DNA of 64,000 bases from an uncultured Caproiciproducens sp. (GTDB lineage Bacteria > Bacillota > Clostridia > Oscillospirales > Acutalibacteraceae). The position numbers and the translations under genes are program-made. Where the stretch lies: NCBI RefSeq assembly GCF_963664915.1, contig NZ_OY761810.1:1378661-1442660 (forward strand), in the 5' to 3' direction. This document shows positions 43,516-53,370 of the stretch, one piece after another. The notes beneath the pieces are model-generated. The model did not search any database. It was not told the origin of the DNA and worked only from the letters and a program-made list of their open reading frames with translations. Within the stretch, counting starts at the first letter, position 1. Every line of letters begins with the position of its first letter.

Positions 43516-43933
43516 TATCGACAGTTTGGAAAAAGGGATTGTTCTTGACCACATTCGTGCCGGCAGCAGCATGAAAATTTACGATTTGCTGCATCTTGCA
43601 AATCTGGACTGCTGCGTTGCGGTTATCAAAAATGCAAAAAGCAATAAATTCGGGAAAAAAGATATCATTAAAATCGATGGCGCGGTAGATATTGATTTGG
43701 ACATTCTGGGTTTCATCGACCATAATATCACCATCAATATTATTGATGACGGAAAAATTATCGAAAAGAAACAGCTTGTGCTTCCCAAAATTATTAAAAA
43801 CGTGATTAAATGCAAGAATCCACGCTGTATTACCAGCGTAGAGGAAGAAATTGACCATGTTTTTCAGCGCAGTGATGATAACTCGCATCATTACCGGTGC
43901 ATTTACTGTGAACAGGAATATCAGGATAAATAA
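43508..43933 (+). CDS. pyrI: Aspartate carbamoyltransferase, regulatory subunit
   Basis: 141 residues. The N-terminal allosteric nucleotide-binding domain ([20 protein letters not shown]) is followed by the zinc domain with four cysteines (CKNPRCITS ... CIYCEQEY). It forms a complex with PyrB that responds to CTP and ATP. Its presence shows allosterically regulated ATCase, unlike Bacillus but common in Clostridia. Translationally coupled to pyrB. Confidence 0.95.
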   Translation: MLNIDSLEKGIVLDHIRAGSSMKIYDLLHLANLDCCVAVIKNAKSNKFGKKDIIKIDGAVDIDLDILGFIDHNITINIIDDGKIIEKKQLVLPKIIKNVIKCKNPRCITSVEEEIDHVFQRSDDNSHHYRCIYCEQEYQDK

Positions 43934-43944
43934 TCAGCCAGTGA

Positions 43945-43990
43945 AAAAACCTCTATTACAGGATTTAGCCCTGCAACAGAGGTTTTCTTA
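43945..43990. terminator. Convergent terminator between pyrI and luxR-type gene
   Basis: AAAACCTCT and AGAGGTTTT arms (43946-43954, 43978-43986) enclose a 23-nt loop, with A- and T-runs on the two sides. It can serve both converging genes. Confidence 0.75.
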
Positions 43991-44752
43991 TTTTTCACAA
44001 ACAACCCGAACCAGCTGCGACCGGTTTGAGACGTTGAGCTTCTCAAAAATATGTGCAACATGTTTCTTTGTCGTATTATCTGAAATAAACAGCTTTTCGC
44101 TGATTTCGCTGTTGTGCATTCCCAGATTCAACAGCTGAAGAATCTCGTATTCCCGCTGCGTCAGCCTGTATTTGGTCACCATATCGCTTTGCGGCGACGT
44201 GGAGGCCTTGTAACTGATGCCGTTGGGAAAAATCTGGCGAAAACGTCTGCAAAGATGGTCGTTTAAAATGCTGCAGACTTCCAGGTCATGATCTGAAAAA
44301 TCACCGGCATTTTTGCTTCTCATGAAAGTTACCGAACCAAAAAGAGTGCCGCTTTCCACAATGCTTGAGCCGCCGCAGTAAAAAACATCCATCGGTTTAA
44401 GCCATTCATTGCAGAACAATGATTTTTCACGCAGTTCTTGCGGCAGCAGGTCTGTATCCCGGTAGACAATGGGTGCGTTTTGAGAAAGTGCCCACACGGC
44501 GTAATCCAGCGATTCAAAATGGTGGTAGTAGTCGTCCAGATTTGCGTCAGACATATCCACCGTGATGGGATCGAAGAAAATGTGATTGTCGCCTTTGCTG
44601 TCGCCGAGGTCAAAAAAAGCTTTTTGATAAGGAACAAGCTTTCTGATTCGCTCCAGAAAATCCCCCCGCAGCGCAACCAGATTATTGCAGCTGTAAATAT
44701 TGGCAATCATATGGTTAATTTGACACCATTCATCATGTGTTAATTCGGCCAT
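43988..44752 (-). CDS. LuxR family transcriptional regulator
   Basis: A 254-residue regulator with a C-terminal LuxR helix-turn-helix (LTQREYEILQLLNLGMHNSE, then ISEKLFISDNTTKKHVAHIF). The N-terminal 180 residues look like a GAF/PAS-type sensor (YCGGSSIVESGTLFGSVTFM). It has no receiver aspartates. It is divergent from the agmatine operon, with a 19-bp perfect hairpin between them, so it probably controls that operon. AguR-type LuxR regulators of agmatine genes are known, but are membrane proteins; this one is soluble. Confidence 0.85.
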   Translation of the reverse strand: MAELTHDEWCQINHMIANIYSCNNLVALRGDFLERIRKLVPYQKAFFDLGDSKGDNHIFFDPITVDMSDANLDDYYHHFESLDYAVWALSQNAPIVYRDTDLLPQELREKSLFCNEWLKPMDVFYCGGSSIVESGTLFGSVTFMRSKNAGDFSDHDLEVCSILNDHLCRRFRQIFPNGISYKASTSPQSDMVTKYRLTQREYEILQLLNLGMHNSEISEKLFISDNTTKKHVAHIFEKLNVSNRSQLVRVVCEK

Positions 44753-44927
44753 AACTCCAGTTCATCCCTTTCTGAAGCATTTTGAACATAATAACCCTTT
44801 ATATAATATTCGAATACGTAAGTCATGTCAAGTCAAATATATATTGGTGTGCCATTTTGTATAGTATGGTTATATTTATCATGGAAAGTATCTATTCTGC
44901 ATATTTTTGATCGTAATATTTCGCTGC

Positions 44928-44969
44928 TTTTCAAATAATATCACCCGTTTGGGTGATATTATTTGAAAA
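44928..44969. promoter_or_regulatory. 19-bp perfect inverted repeat in divergent intergenic region
   Basis: Arms 44928-44946 and 44951-44969 are perfectly complementary around the loop GTTT, with TCACCC/GGGTGA at the tip. It lies midway between the luxR-type gene (start 44752) and the carbamoyltransferase (45102). No T-run follows, so a regulator-binding site or mRNA structure is more likely than a terminator. Confidence 0.65.
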
Positions 44970-45101
44970 AGGGTAATTTTTATTGTGTTATACCACTGAG
45001 TAATTGTGGATTTCATGAAAGAGCCTTTATAATAGTAGCACACGATAAAAGAGCGAATTCTCTTTTGCGTATTGTAAAAACACAATTGGAGGAATTTGAC
45101 C

Positions 45102-45882
45102 ATGGCGAGAATCAAAAACTTTGTTGACACCACGGACTTTTCAAAAGAAGAATTAATGGATATTCTTCTTTTGGGCCTGAAACTGAAAAAATGCATAAAG
45201 GCCGGATATTATCCGCCCCTGTTGAAAAACAAAACGCTGGGCATGATTTTTGAGCAGTCTTCCACAAGAACAAGGGTTTCTTTTGAAACGGCAATGGAGC
45301 AGCTGGGCGGCAGGCAAAAAGCTTGAGGACTGCAAGGTGGTATTTGTAGGCGACGCGACGCAGGTCTGCGCTTCTCTCTGTTTCCTGTGCACCAAGCTGG
45401 GTATGAAATTCGTGCAGTTTGGGCCAAAGGGCTTCCAGCTCAGAGAAAACCATATTGCTATTGCAAAAGCGAACTGCAAAGTTTCGGGCGGCAGCTTTGC
45501 CATCTCAGAAAATGCTAAAGAAGCTTTGAAAGACGCGGACTTCATCTACACTGACGTTTGGTACGGTTTGTACGAAGCGGAGCTTTCCGAAGAAGAAAGA
45601 CTGAAAGCGTTCATGCCGAAGTATCAAGTAAATAAAGAGCTGATGGCGCTTGCAAGCCCTAACGCAAAATTCATGCACTGTCTGCCTGCGACCAGAGGCG
45701 AAGAAGTAACCAATGAGGTAATCGATTCCGACGCTTCCATCGTGTTTGACGAAGCGGAAAACAGACTGACCGCCATGAGGGCGCTGCTCGTATACTTCCT
45801 GAACACGCAGCCGGTCAATGAATACAAAGCCGCCGCCGCGAAAACGGAGCTGGAAGAATTTTTGGCTGAAAGAATTCTGTAA
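45102..45882 (+). pseudogene. ptcA: Putrescine carbamoyltransferase with internal deletion
   Basis: The frame from ATG 45102 (GGAGG upstream) encodes the N-terminus with the carbamoyl-phosphate motif [20 protein letters not shown], then stops after GGRQKA. In the next frame, from about 45313, [20 protein letters not shown] continues to the normal C-terminus with [18 protein letters not shown]. About 70-80 residues, including the HPTQ region, are missing at the junction near 45312. The enzyme converts carbamoylputrescine to putrescine and carbamoyl phosphate. As written it cannot work. Confidence 0.85.
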
Positions 45883-45961
45883 GCAATGCACGGCTGGCGG
45901 AGCCGTAAAGATACAGACACATCATTTGGTAGAACATTAAAAAACATAGGGGTGATTTTTT

Positions 45962-47246
45962 ATGGCAAAGAAAAAGTTCAAATTGTTTGACGCCACATTC
46001 CTTCTGCCCTACGGCATGATCGCATCGGAATTAGGGACTACTTATGACGGACGAAGGCGGCCTTTACGATTGGGTGCGCAGAGCTTTTGGCGAAAAATGG
46101 GGCTCAAGGGTCGCATGGTATTATTGGGTGAACTTTCCGCTCTGGATGGCTTCACTGGCAGTCATGTTCCCTTCCACAATCAACTTTATCACCGGTTCTG
46201 AAATGGGCGTTCTGCCCAGCATTTTGATTGAACTGGCGTTTATCTGGATTATTGTACTGCTGAGCTTTACACGTGTCAGCGACAGCAAATGGATACTGAA
46301 CCTGTCCGCGTTCATTAAAGTATTCATCGCCGTTGCGCTGGGCGGTCTGGGAATCTATGTTGCGGTGACCCGCGGCGCGGCAAACGAGTACACGGTTCAG
46401 TCCATGCTCCCTTCGCTGGATCTGAACAGCCTTTCTTACATTTCGGTCATCCTTTTCAACTTTATGGGTTTTGAAGTCATAACCTCTTTCGCATCCGATA
46501 TGGAAAATCCGAAAAAATAGATTCCCCAGGCGATTATTGCGGGCGGCATCGCCATCGCAGTGATTTACATTTTTTCATCCTTCGGAATCGGCGTTGCCCT
46601 TCCTGCGGATAAAATCAGCACATCCAGCGGCTTAATGGACAGCTTCCAGCTGCTCATCGGACAGGGCGGAGGAATTTTCCTCACCATCGTTGCCATTCTG
46701 TTCCTGATTACCCTGTTCGGCAACATGGTATCGTGGTCCTACGGCGTAAATTATGTGGCCGATTACGCGGCGAAAAACGGCAGCCTGCCGAAAGTTTTCG
46801 CCCGTGAAAGCGCAAAGACGGGGATGCCGACCGGCGCAGCCATCATGAACGGCATTGTGACGAGCGTTCTGGTGGTCGTCGCGCCGTTCCTGCCGAGTCA
46901 GGACTTGTTCTGGAGCTTTTTCGCCCTGAACGTGATCACTCTGTTAATGTCCTATATTCCCATGTTCCCGGCTTTCCTGAAATTGAGGAAGATCGACCCG
47001 GACAGGGAAAGGCCGTTCAAGGTATCCGGCGGCGCCGCCAAACTTCGGTTTATGGTCATCGCGCCAATGGTTCTGCTTATCGTCTCCATCATTTTGTCCT
47101 GTGTGCCGCTGAACACTTCGGCGGATGAACTTTCAGCAAAAGGCCCGCTTGCCATTGGCACTCTGATTGCCATTATCATCGGCGAAATCATCTGCCGCAG
47201 GTCCTCAAAGCCGAATGAATCAGCCCAGGTTCAGAATATAAAATAA
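45962..47246 (+). pseudogene. aguD: Agmatine/putrescine antiporter, broken
   Basis: APC-family antiporter exchanging agmatine for putrescine. Three lesions are visible. First, after MAKKKFKLFDATFLLPYG some 30-40 N-terminal residues (first helix) are missing. Second, an extra G near 46047 shifts the frame before EGGLYDWVRRAFGEKWGSRV. Third, an in-frame TAG at 46518 follows DMENPKK, where the frame otherwise continues IPQAIIAGGIAIAVIYIF to the normal end at 47246. The rest of the sequence is well conserved, so decay is recent or some lesions are sequencing errors. Confidence 0.85.
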
Positions 47247-47275
47247 TCATCAATGTCTGAAAGGAATCTTATCAT

Positions 47276-48391
47276 ATGAAAACAGTTCATCAGGATCACT
47301 CCACGCCGAAAAAAGATGGATACAGAATGCCCGGCGAATTTGAAAACCATACGGGCACCTGGATGCTGTGGCCGGAACGCACGGACAACTGGCGCAACGG
47401 CGCAAAACCCGCACAGCAGGTTTTCAGCGATGTGGCAAAAGCAATTGCCCGGTTTGAGCCGGTGACCATGTGCGTCAATCCGGGTCAATATGAAAACGCC
47501 AAAGCAATACTTGCGGACTGCGATGCAATCCGCGTGGTTGAAATGACCAGCAACGATTCATGGATTCGCGACTGCGGCCCGACTTTTGTCGTCAACGACA
47601 AGGGAGGCGTCAGGGCGGTTGACTGGGACTTTAACGCATGGGGCGGTTTATATGACGGTCTGTATTTCCCATGGGATCAGGACGCGCTGGTCGCTTCAAA
47701 GGTTTGTGAAATGGAAAGAGTCATCCGCTACAAGCCGGAACAGTTTGTTCTAGAGGGCGGTTCCATTCATGTTGACGGCGAAGGTACGGTGATCGTTACG
47801 GAATCCTGTCTGCTCAGCCCCGGAAGAAACCCCGATCTGACACAAGAGCAGATTGAGGAAAACCTGCGCGAATATTTGAATGTCGAAAAAGTTGTCTGGG
47901 TAAAAGAAGGCATTGACCCGGATGAGACCAACGGGCATATTGACGATGTGGCGTGCTATGTCCGCCCGGGCGTGGTGGCCTGCATCTGGACGGAAGATAA
48001 AAACGATCCGTTCTACCAAATTGCCCATGAATCTTATGATTTTCTGTCCAACACGGTGGACGCAAAAGGAAGAAAACTAAAGGTCTGCAAGCTCGACCTG
48101 CCGAAAAATCCGGTTCGCATTACGCTGGAGGAATCCAAAGGCGTTGATGTTGTTGAGGGAACCCTGCCAAGAGAAGAGGGAGACCTTTGCCCCGGTTCCT
48201 ATATGAATTTCCTTATTGTCAACGGCGGCGTCATTGTTCCGCAGTACGGGGATGAAAACGATGCGCTTGCTCTGCGCCAAATTCAGGAAATGTTCCCCGA
48301 CCGCAAGGTTGTCGGCGTACTGACCCGCGAAGTGGTACTTGGCGGCGGAAACATTCACTGCATTACCCAGCAGCAGCCGAGCGGAAAATAA
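47276..48391 (+). CDS. aguA: Agmatine deiminase
   Basis: 371 residues; hydrolyses agmatine to N-carbamoylputrescine and ammonia. Guanidino-modifying fold signatures are intact: MPGEFENHTGTWMLWPERTD near the N-terminus, NDSWIRDCGPTFVV, ETNGHIDDVACYV, and the catalytic cysteine in GGGNIHCITQQQP at the C-terminus. It is the only undamaged gene in its operon, so its product could still deiminate agmatine but the pathway cannot continue to ATP as encoded here. A strong terminator follows at 48420. Confidence 0.95.
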   Translation: MKTVHQDHSTPKKDGYRMPGEFENHTGTWMLWPERTDNWRNGAKPAQQVFSDVAKAIARFEPVTMCVNPGQYENAKAILADCDAIRVVEMTSNDSWIRDCGPTFVVNDKGGVRAVDWDFNAWGGLYDGLYFPWDQDALVASKVCEMERVIRYKPEQFVLEGGSIHVDGEGTVIVTESCLLSPGRNPDLTQEQIEENLREYLNVEKVVWVKEGIDPDETNGHIDDVACYVRPGVVACIWTEDKNDPFYQIAHESYDFLSNTVDAKGRKLKVCKLDLPKNPVRITLEESKGVDVVEGTLPREEGDLCPGSYMNFLIVNGGVIVPQYGDENDALALRQIQEMFPDRKVVGVLTREVVLGGGNIHCITQQQPSGK

Positions 48392-48419
48392 AACACACAT
48401 AGTCAACCCCTTTAGGTAA

Positions 48420-48456
48420 GCGGGGATGCATTCTTTTTCTATGCATCCCCGCTTCC
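48420..48456 (+). terminator. Hairpin/terminator after aguA
   Basis: GCGGGGATGCA (48420-48430) and TGCATCCCCGC (48442-48452) form a perfect 11-bp stem around a T-rich loop. Confidence 0.7.
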
Positions 48457-48518
48457 ATATTTCGTGCGTTTCCTGTGCATTTGCAACCGCGCAGACCTTT
48501 GCCCATTAAGGGGGACCA

Positions 48519-49325
48519 TTGAGGCGTCTGCTCCGGCTGCGAAGATGGGGAATTCACAGTTCTTTTGGTGGGGAGTTTTAATTCTGGCGTTTTTTCTGCC
48601 CTACGGACTGATTTCAGCGGAACTGGGCACCGCCTATCAGGGACAGGGCGGCATTTATGAATGGGTAAAAAAAGCGTACGGAACACGGTGGGGGTCACGG
48701 GTGGCCTGCTATTACTGGCTGAACTTTCCGGTTTGGGTGAGCTCGATTGTTCTGCTGTTTACCGACATTCTGTCTTCCGTCTTACACTCGAAAATCGGCA
48801 CCGGCGGGCTGCTGGCAATTCAGCTGCTGATCATTTTACCTTCCAGTCCTTTCTGCCGTCGTTTGATTCACAGGGCTTGTCCTACGTAATCGTCATCCTG
48901 TTTGATTTAATGGGGTTTGAAGTCATTACGACCTATACGGATGATATGGAAAAGCCGGATACACAGCTTCCCCGCGCCATCAAACTGGGTGGAATATTTA
49001 TTGTTTTCTTTTACATTTTGGCGGCCTTCGGCATCAGCGTCGCCATTCCGGTGGACAAGCTGAGTGCTTCCACAGGGGTAATTGAAAGTTTTCGCATTCT
49101 GCTTCATCGGACGGATGGAATACTGATCAGTCTGATTGCCGTGATGTTTTTATACGCTTTGTTTGCAAATCTGATTTCGTGGTCATTGGGCGTAAACTAT
49201 GTGCTCAAATCCGCCGCGCAGGACAGATGTCTGCCTAAAATGCTGGCGGTGGAAACCAGAAAAAACTCGATGCCTCTCGGAGCGGCTGTCGCAAACGGCA
49301 TGATCTCCAGCACAATTGTACTTCG
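48519..49325 (+). pseudogene. Second agmatine-type antiporter remnant
   Basis: From about 48519 the plus strand encodes EASAPAAKMGNSQFFWWGVL and AELGTAYQGQGGIYEWVKKA, homologous to the aguD remnant but clearly diverged. At about 48845 the frame shifts with loss of some 60 residues to FQSFLPSFDSQGLSYVIVIL, then DLMGFEVITTYTDDMEKPDT. It continues to MPLGAAVANGMISSTI and ends abruptly at 49325 in carbamate kinase sequence. The start codon and first 20-25 residues are also missing. At least three deletions are present. Confidence 0.8.
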
Positions 49326-49621
49326 CGTCCGCTGAGCTGGCAGACGCGGTAGGAGCGCAATATTTGTTTATCCTCACCGCAGTGGACAAGGTGGCGGTCA
49401 ACTGGGGCAAAGAGAATCAGCAGAATCTGGACGAGATTTCTGTGGAACAGGCCGAAGCGTATTGTGAAGAAGGCCAGTTCGCCGCGGGGAGCATGCTGCC
49501 GAAGGTGCAGGCAGCCATACGTTTTGTCAAATCCGGTAAAGACCGCAGAGCGGTGATCGCTTCTCTTGAAAAGGCGCCGCTTGCCATGCGGGGACTCAGC
49601 GGAACGGTGATACACGCATAA
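49326..49621 (+). pseudogene. aguC: Carbamate kinase, C-terminal fragment
   Basis: FASAELADAVGAQYLFILTA, then VDKVAVNWGKENQQNLDEIS and GSMLPKVQAAIRFVKSGKDR, is the last third of carbamate kinase, which makes ATP from carbamoyl phosphate. The N-terminal two thirds, with the catalytic lysines, are deleted; the upstream sequence is antiporter. The C-terminus is intact to GLSGTVIHA. The deletion therefore fused antiporter and kinase genes of the agmatine operon. Confidence 0.85.
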
Positions 49622-49691
49622 TTTTTATAAAAGATCTTTAAAAATAAGAGCAGTTGTTTTATAATGAATTCAAATAAAAGAGGTGTCAAAT

Positions 49692-50048
49692 ATGAAGTAT
49701 GAGTGGATTGAGGAATATTGCCTGTCCAAACGGGGAGCGGACAAAGATTATAAAGTGGAATGGGAAGCGACCCGCTACATGATTCGAGGGAAAATGTTTG
49801 CCATGCAGGGCGGAGATAAAGAAGGAAAAGCAATTATTACCATGAAGCTTGAGCCGATGTTTGGCGCCATGCTGAGAAATCAGTATAAGGATATTGTACC
49901 GGGATACTACATGAATAAAGAGCATTGGAATTCCCTGTACCTTGACGGTGAAGTCCCGGATGAAATTTTAAAAGAAATGCTGAATCAGGCATATCAACTC
50001 GTACTTGATTCATTCAGTAAAAAAATGAAAGCGGAAATTATTGGATAA
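49692..50048 (+). CDS. MmcQ/YjbR family protein
   Basis: A 118-residue protein with the DUF419/YjbR double-wing DNA-binding-like fold: YKVEWEATRYMIRGKMFAMQ, IITMKLEPMFGAML, and VPGYYMNKEHWNSLYLDGEV. Family members are small conserved proteins with no proven activity. ATG 49692 follows AGAGGTG; GTG 49683 is in frame. It is separate from the agmatine genes and has its own terminator at 50057. Confidence 0.85.
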   Translation: MKYEWIEEYCLSKRGADKDYKVEWEATRYMIRGKMFAMQGGDKEGKAIITMKLEPMFGAMLRNQYKDIVPGYYMNKEHWNSLYLDGEVPDEILKEMLNQAYQLVLDSFSKKMKAEIIG

Positions 50049-50056
50049 ATATTACC

Positions 50057-50093
50057 GCAGGGTCAAAGGCATTTGCTTTTGGCCCTGCTTTTT
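50057..50093 (+). terminator. Intrinsic terminator
   Basis: GCAGGG(T)CAAA and TTTTGGCCCTGC pair around a short loop, followed by TTTTTATT. It ends the MmcQ-like gene. Confidence 0.75.
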
Positions 50094-50277
50094 ATTGCAA
50101 GGTAATTCGGTAAATAACCTTGTTAAATAAATCATGGAGCTTAGTATTTCACATTTAATTTTTCTTTTGCCTTCCAATGTTTACTCCCCGCTCTGACAAT
50201 GCTATCCTCATACAAGGCCGAGAAATGCATAACATAAATTGATAGGAACATTTGACGGCAAGTAAGGAGAAATCAGA

Positions 50278-51666
50278 ATGGATACAAGAGTGGAAAGTGA
50301 TTCGATCGGCAGCATGGAGATTCCTATAGATGCGTATTATGGTGTTCAGACTTTAAGGGCGAAACAAAATTTTCATATAACCGGATTAAGAATGAACGAT
50401 CAATTTATAAACAGTCTGGCCGAAATAAAAAAAGCGGCGGCAGTTACCAACCGCGATGCGGGAAATCTGGACAAAGCAATTGCGAATGCAATTGTTGCTG
50501 CCTGTGATGAAATCCTGAAAGGAAAATGGCACGACCAGTTTATTGTCGACCCGATTCAAGGCGGCGCGGGCACGTCGGCAAATATGAATGCGAACGAGGT
50601 TATTGCGAATCGTGCAATTGAATTGCTCCAAGGCGTAAAGGGAAATTACTTGCTCGTTCATCCGAATGACCATGTAAATATGTCGCAGTCTACAAATGAT
50701 GTGTTCCCCACAGCGGGGAAACTGACGGTGCTGACGCTGCTGCCGAAAATCCTTGCACAGCTGATCAGGCTGAAGGATGCACTAAGCTGTAAAGGGGTTG
50801 AGTTTGACAACATTTTAAAAATGGGCCGTACTCAGCTTCAGGATGCGGTTCCCATCCGGCTGGGCCAGTCGTTCCACGCATATGCGTCGGTTGTGAACCG
50901 GGACATCAAACGGCTTAATAAAGTCGAATGTGAAATGCGCGCGGTCAACATGGGCGGTACGGCAGTGGGCACCGCTATCAATGTAAGTCCCGCGTATCTC
51001 AGAAGCATTACGGAAAATATCCGCAAACTAAGCGGAATTAAGGTTGAACAGGCGGATGACTTGATCGACGCCACACAGAATCTGGACGGGTTTGTCGCAG
51101 TCTCCGGCGCCTTGAAAACCTGTGCGGTCAATCTTTCCAAAATGGCAAACGACCTGCGTCTTCTTTCCAGCGGGCCAAAGGCGGGAATTGCGGAGATTAA
51201 TCTGCCGGCAAAGCAGAATGGCTCCTCCATTATGCCGGGGAAAGTGAATCCTGTCATCCCCGAAGTCGTTTCGCAGGTGGCATTTAACATTGTTGGAAAC
51301 GATCTGGCAATCACTATGGCGGCTGAAGCGGGACAAATGGAGCTGAACGCATTTGAGCCTGTTCTGTTCTATAACCTTTTTGAGTCGCTCACTACTTTAG
51401 AGAACGCGGTAAAAACATTTGTCGACAACTGTATTTCGGGAATCACCGCGAACGAAAGCCGCTGCAGGGAATTGTTGGGACAAAGCGTAGGCATCGCAAC
51501 GGCCCTTTGCCCTTACATCGGTTATAAAAAATCTTCTGAAATCGCAAAGCAGGCTTTGCGAACCGGGAGGCAGGTGGAAGAAATCGCACTTGAAAACGGG
51601 TTGCTTACGAAGCAGCGTCTTGACAGCATTCTTAATCCGAATACGATGACGCAGCCAAGAATGTAA
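50278..51666 (+). CDS. aspA: Aspartate ammonia-lyase (aspartase)
   Basis: 462 residues; reversibly deaminates aspartate to fumarate. It has the fumarase/aspartase superfamily signature GSSIMPGKVNP, the earlier TNDVFPT segment and KMGRTQLQDAVPIRLGQ. The catalytic serine lies in the GSS loop. The N-terminus VESDSIGSMEIPIDAYYGVQ is typical of aspartase rather than fumarase. GTAAGGAGAAATCAGA precedes ATG 50278. It stands alone. Confidence 0.93.
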   Translation: MDTRVESDSIGSMEIPIDAYYGVQTLRAKQNFHITGLRMNDQFINSLAEIKKAAAVTNRDAGNLDKAIANAIVAACDEILKGKWHDQFIVDPIQGGAGTSANMNANEVIANRAIELLQGVKGNYLLVHPNDHVNMSQSTNDVFPTAGKLTVLTLLPKILAQLIRLKDALSCKGVEFDNILKMGRTQLQDAVPIRLGQSFHAYASVVNRDIKRLNKVECEMRAVNMGGTAVGTAINVSPAYLRSITENIRKLSGIKVEQADDLIDATQNLDGFVAVSGALKTCAVNLSKMANDLRLLSSGPKAGIAEINLPAKQNGSSIMPGKVNPVIPEVVSQVAFNIVGNDLAITMAAEAGQMELNAFEPVLFYNLFESLTTLENAVKTFVDNCISGITANESRCRELLGQSVGIATALCPYIGYKKSSEIAKQALRTGRQVEEIALENGLLTKQRLDSILNPNTMTQPRM

Positions 51667-51803
51667 AGGGAGAAGCCATGCCACACCTTTCAGGCTAAAT
51701 TTAATGTTCAGAACAGCCGGAAAAGGTTGACGTGTTATCTGCTGTGGGTTACAATTATAATTAAGAAAAAATAATTGTAACAAAAACTATGAGGATGGAT
51801 GAT

Positions 51804-52550
51804 ATGAAGGATTACATTTTGGAGGGCTGTGTTGATTCGGTGGAATCAGCTGTCGCCGCCCAGGCGGGCGGCGCGAACCGTTTGGAACTATGCGGCAATC
51901 TGGTAATCGGCGGAACTACGCCCGATATCAATTTGTTTCTTGCGGTGCGCGAAAAAGTTTCTATTAAAATCAATGTGCTGATACGGCCCCGCTTCGGCGA
52001 TTTTTGCTACACCGAAGAAGAATTCGGCATTGTCAAAAAAGATGTTGAAATGTTCAGAAAGCACGGTGCGGACGGAGTGGTCATCGGGGTGCTGAAAGAA
52101 GACGGAAACCTTGATGTTTTAAGGATGAAAGAACTGATGGAGGCCGCCGGAGGCATGAGCGTCACGCTGCACCGCGCCTTTGACGTCTGCAGGGACCCGT
52201 TCCAGACTTTGAAAGACGCAGAAAACCTGCACATTCAGACAATATTGACCTCCGGCCAGAAGAACAGCTGTTATGAGGGCCGGGAACTGATCGGTCAGCT
52301 TGTGGCAAAGACTGCGGGCAAGGTTGATATTTTGGTCGGCAGCGGAGTGAACAGCGCGATGATAGAGGAGCTGGCCGCCGCGACAAAAGCAAAGTCGTTT
52401 CATCTGTCGGGCAAGGTGAATGCCGAAAGTGCGATGACCTATCGAAAAGAGGATGTCAGCATGGGTTTGCCGCTGATGAGTGAATATAAAATTTACCGCA
52501 CAGACGCGAGTGAAATTGCAAAGGTGCGAGACGTTTTGCAGCGCTTGTAG
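51804..52550 (+). CDS. cutC: CutC family protein (copper homeostasis)
   Basis: A 248-residue TIM-barrel protein: LEGCVDSVESAVAAQAGGAN, RLELCGNLVIGGTTPD, KINVLIRPRFGDFCYTEEE and TLHRAFDVC are all CutC signatures. CutC was named from copper-sensitive E. coli mutants, though its direct role in copper handling is disputed. ATG 51804 is preferred because GAGGATGG lies about 9 bases upstream; ATG 51789 has no site. The next gene starts 48 bases later. Confidence 0.88.
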   Translation: MKDYILEGCVDSVESAVAAQAGGANRLELCGNLVIGGTTPDINLFLAVREKVSIKINVLIRPRFGDFCYTEEEFGIVKKDVEMFRKHGADGVVIGVLKEDGNLDVLRMKELMEAAGGMSVTLHRAFDVCRDPFQTLKDAENLHIQTILTSGQKNSCYEGRELIGQLVAKTAGKVDILVGSGVNSAMIEELAAATKAKSFHLSGKVNAESAMTYRKEDVSMGLPLMSEYKIYRTDASEIAKVRDVLQRL

Positions 52551-52598
52551 GGTTGGCAGCGCGTTCTTATTAACGGTTTGCATGGGGGAAGACAGGGA

Positions 52599-53048
52599 AT
52601 GTTGGATAAAATTGACAGAAAACTCATTATGCTTTTGCAGTCCAATGCAAGAATATCGGTTAAACGGCTGGCGCAGGAGGTCTTTCTGTCCGCACCGGCA
52701 GTGTCAGCCCGTTTGGAACGCCTGGAAAAGCTGGGCGTCATTACCGATTACTCCGCCACGGTTGATTACGTAAAGCTGGGTTATCATATTCTTGCGTTTA
52801 TCAATTTGGAGGTAGCACCAAGCGAAAAAGTCGTATTTTATCCATTTATTCAAAAATGTCCCAATGTCATCGAGTGCAATTGTATTACAGGAAATTATTC
52901 CATGTTGATAAAAGTTGCGTTTCCAAGTACCATTGAACTGGATACATTCGTCGGACAGCTCCAGGAATTTGGGCATACACAAACGCAAATTGTATTCTCC
53001 ACCCCCGTTCCGCAAAGGGGGATTACACCGGCGAACCCCATTGAATAG
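52599..53048 (+). CDS. Lrp/AsnC family transcriptional regulator
   Basis: 149 residues. The N-terminal helix-turn-helix (LDKIDRKLIMLLQSNARISV, KRLAQEVFLSAPAVSARLER, LEKLGVITDYSA) is followed by the RAM ligand-binding domain (ILAFINLEVAPSEKVVFYPF, CITGNYSMLIKVAFPSTIEL). It probably senses an amino acid, with octameric assembly. ATG 52599 follows GGGGGAAGACAGGGA; an upstream ATG at 52578 is less likely. Its targets are unknown, although aspA is close. Confidence 0.9.
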   Translation: MLDKIDRKLIMLLQSNARISVKRLAQEVFLSAPAVSARLERLEKLGVITDYSATVDYVKLGYHILAFINLEVAPSEKVVFYPFIQKCPNVIECNCITGNYSMLIKVAFPSTIELDTFVGQLQEFGHTQTQIVFSTPVPQRGITPANPIE

Positions 53049-53096
53049 ATCATTTTTTGTAAGAATTCTGAATATAAATACGGTAGTAAGTGAGCA

Positions 53097-53166
53097 TATC
53101 GTCAGCTTTTAAAATGGGTGAACAACACGGCATTTTAAAGGTCACCGATATGCTTTTTATATCACA
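53097..53166 (+). terminator. Long terminator hairpin
   Basis: GCATATCG pairs with CGATATGC, and inside it CTTTTAAAATG pairs with CATTTTAAAG, followed by TTTTTATAT. It ends the Lrp gene. A 67-codon frame over it is not a gene. The rest of 53049-53370 shows only a possible promoter. Confidence 0.75.
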
Positions 53167-53370
53167 CCGAGCGTCATGTGTGAACGGAAGACGGCACAGA
53201 AAGATCAATAAGGCTGTGACTATGATAAAAGAAAATACAGCATATTATGAAAAGCTTTTGATTTATAATGACGTAGATGGTATAATTAAATAGTAACTGC
53301 AAAATCAACAGGGTTCAGGTGCCGTAAAGGGCGTATGATATATGAATATGGGAAAGATGGGGATTTATAG

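Noticed and set aside
53090-53293. 67-codon frame
   Set aside because: It is read across the terminator hairpin of the Lrp gene; no ribosome-binding site or family.
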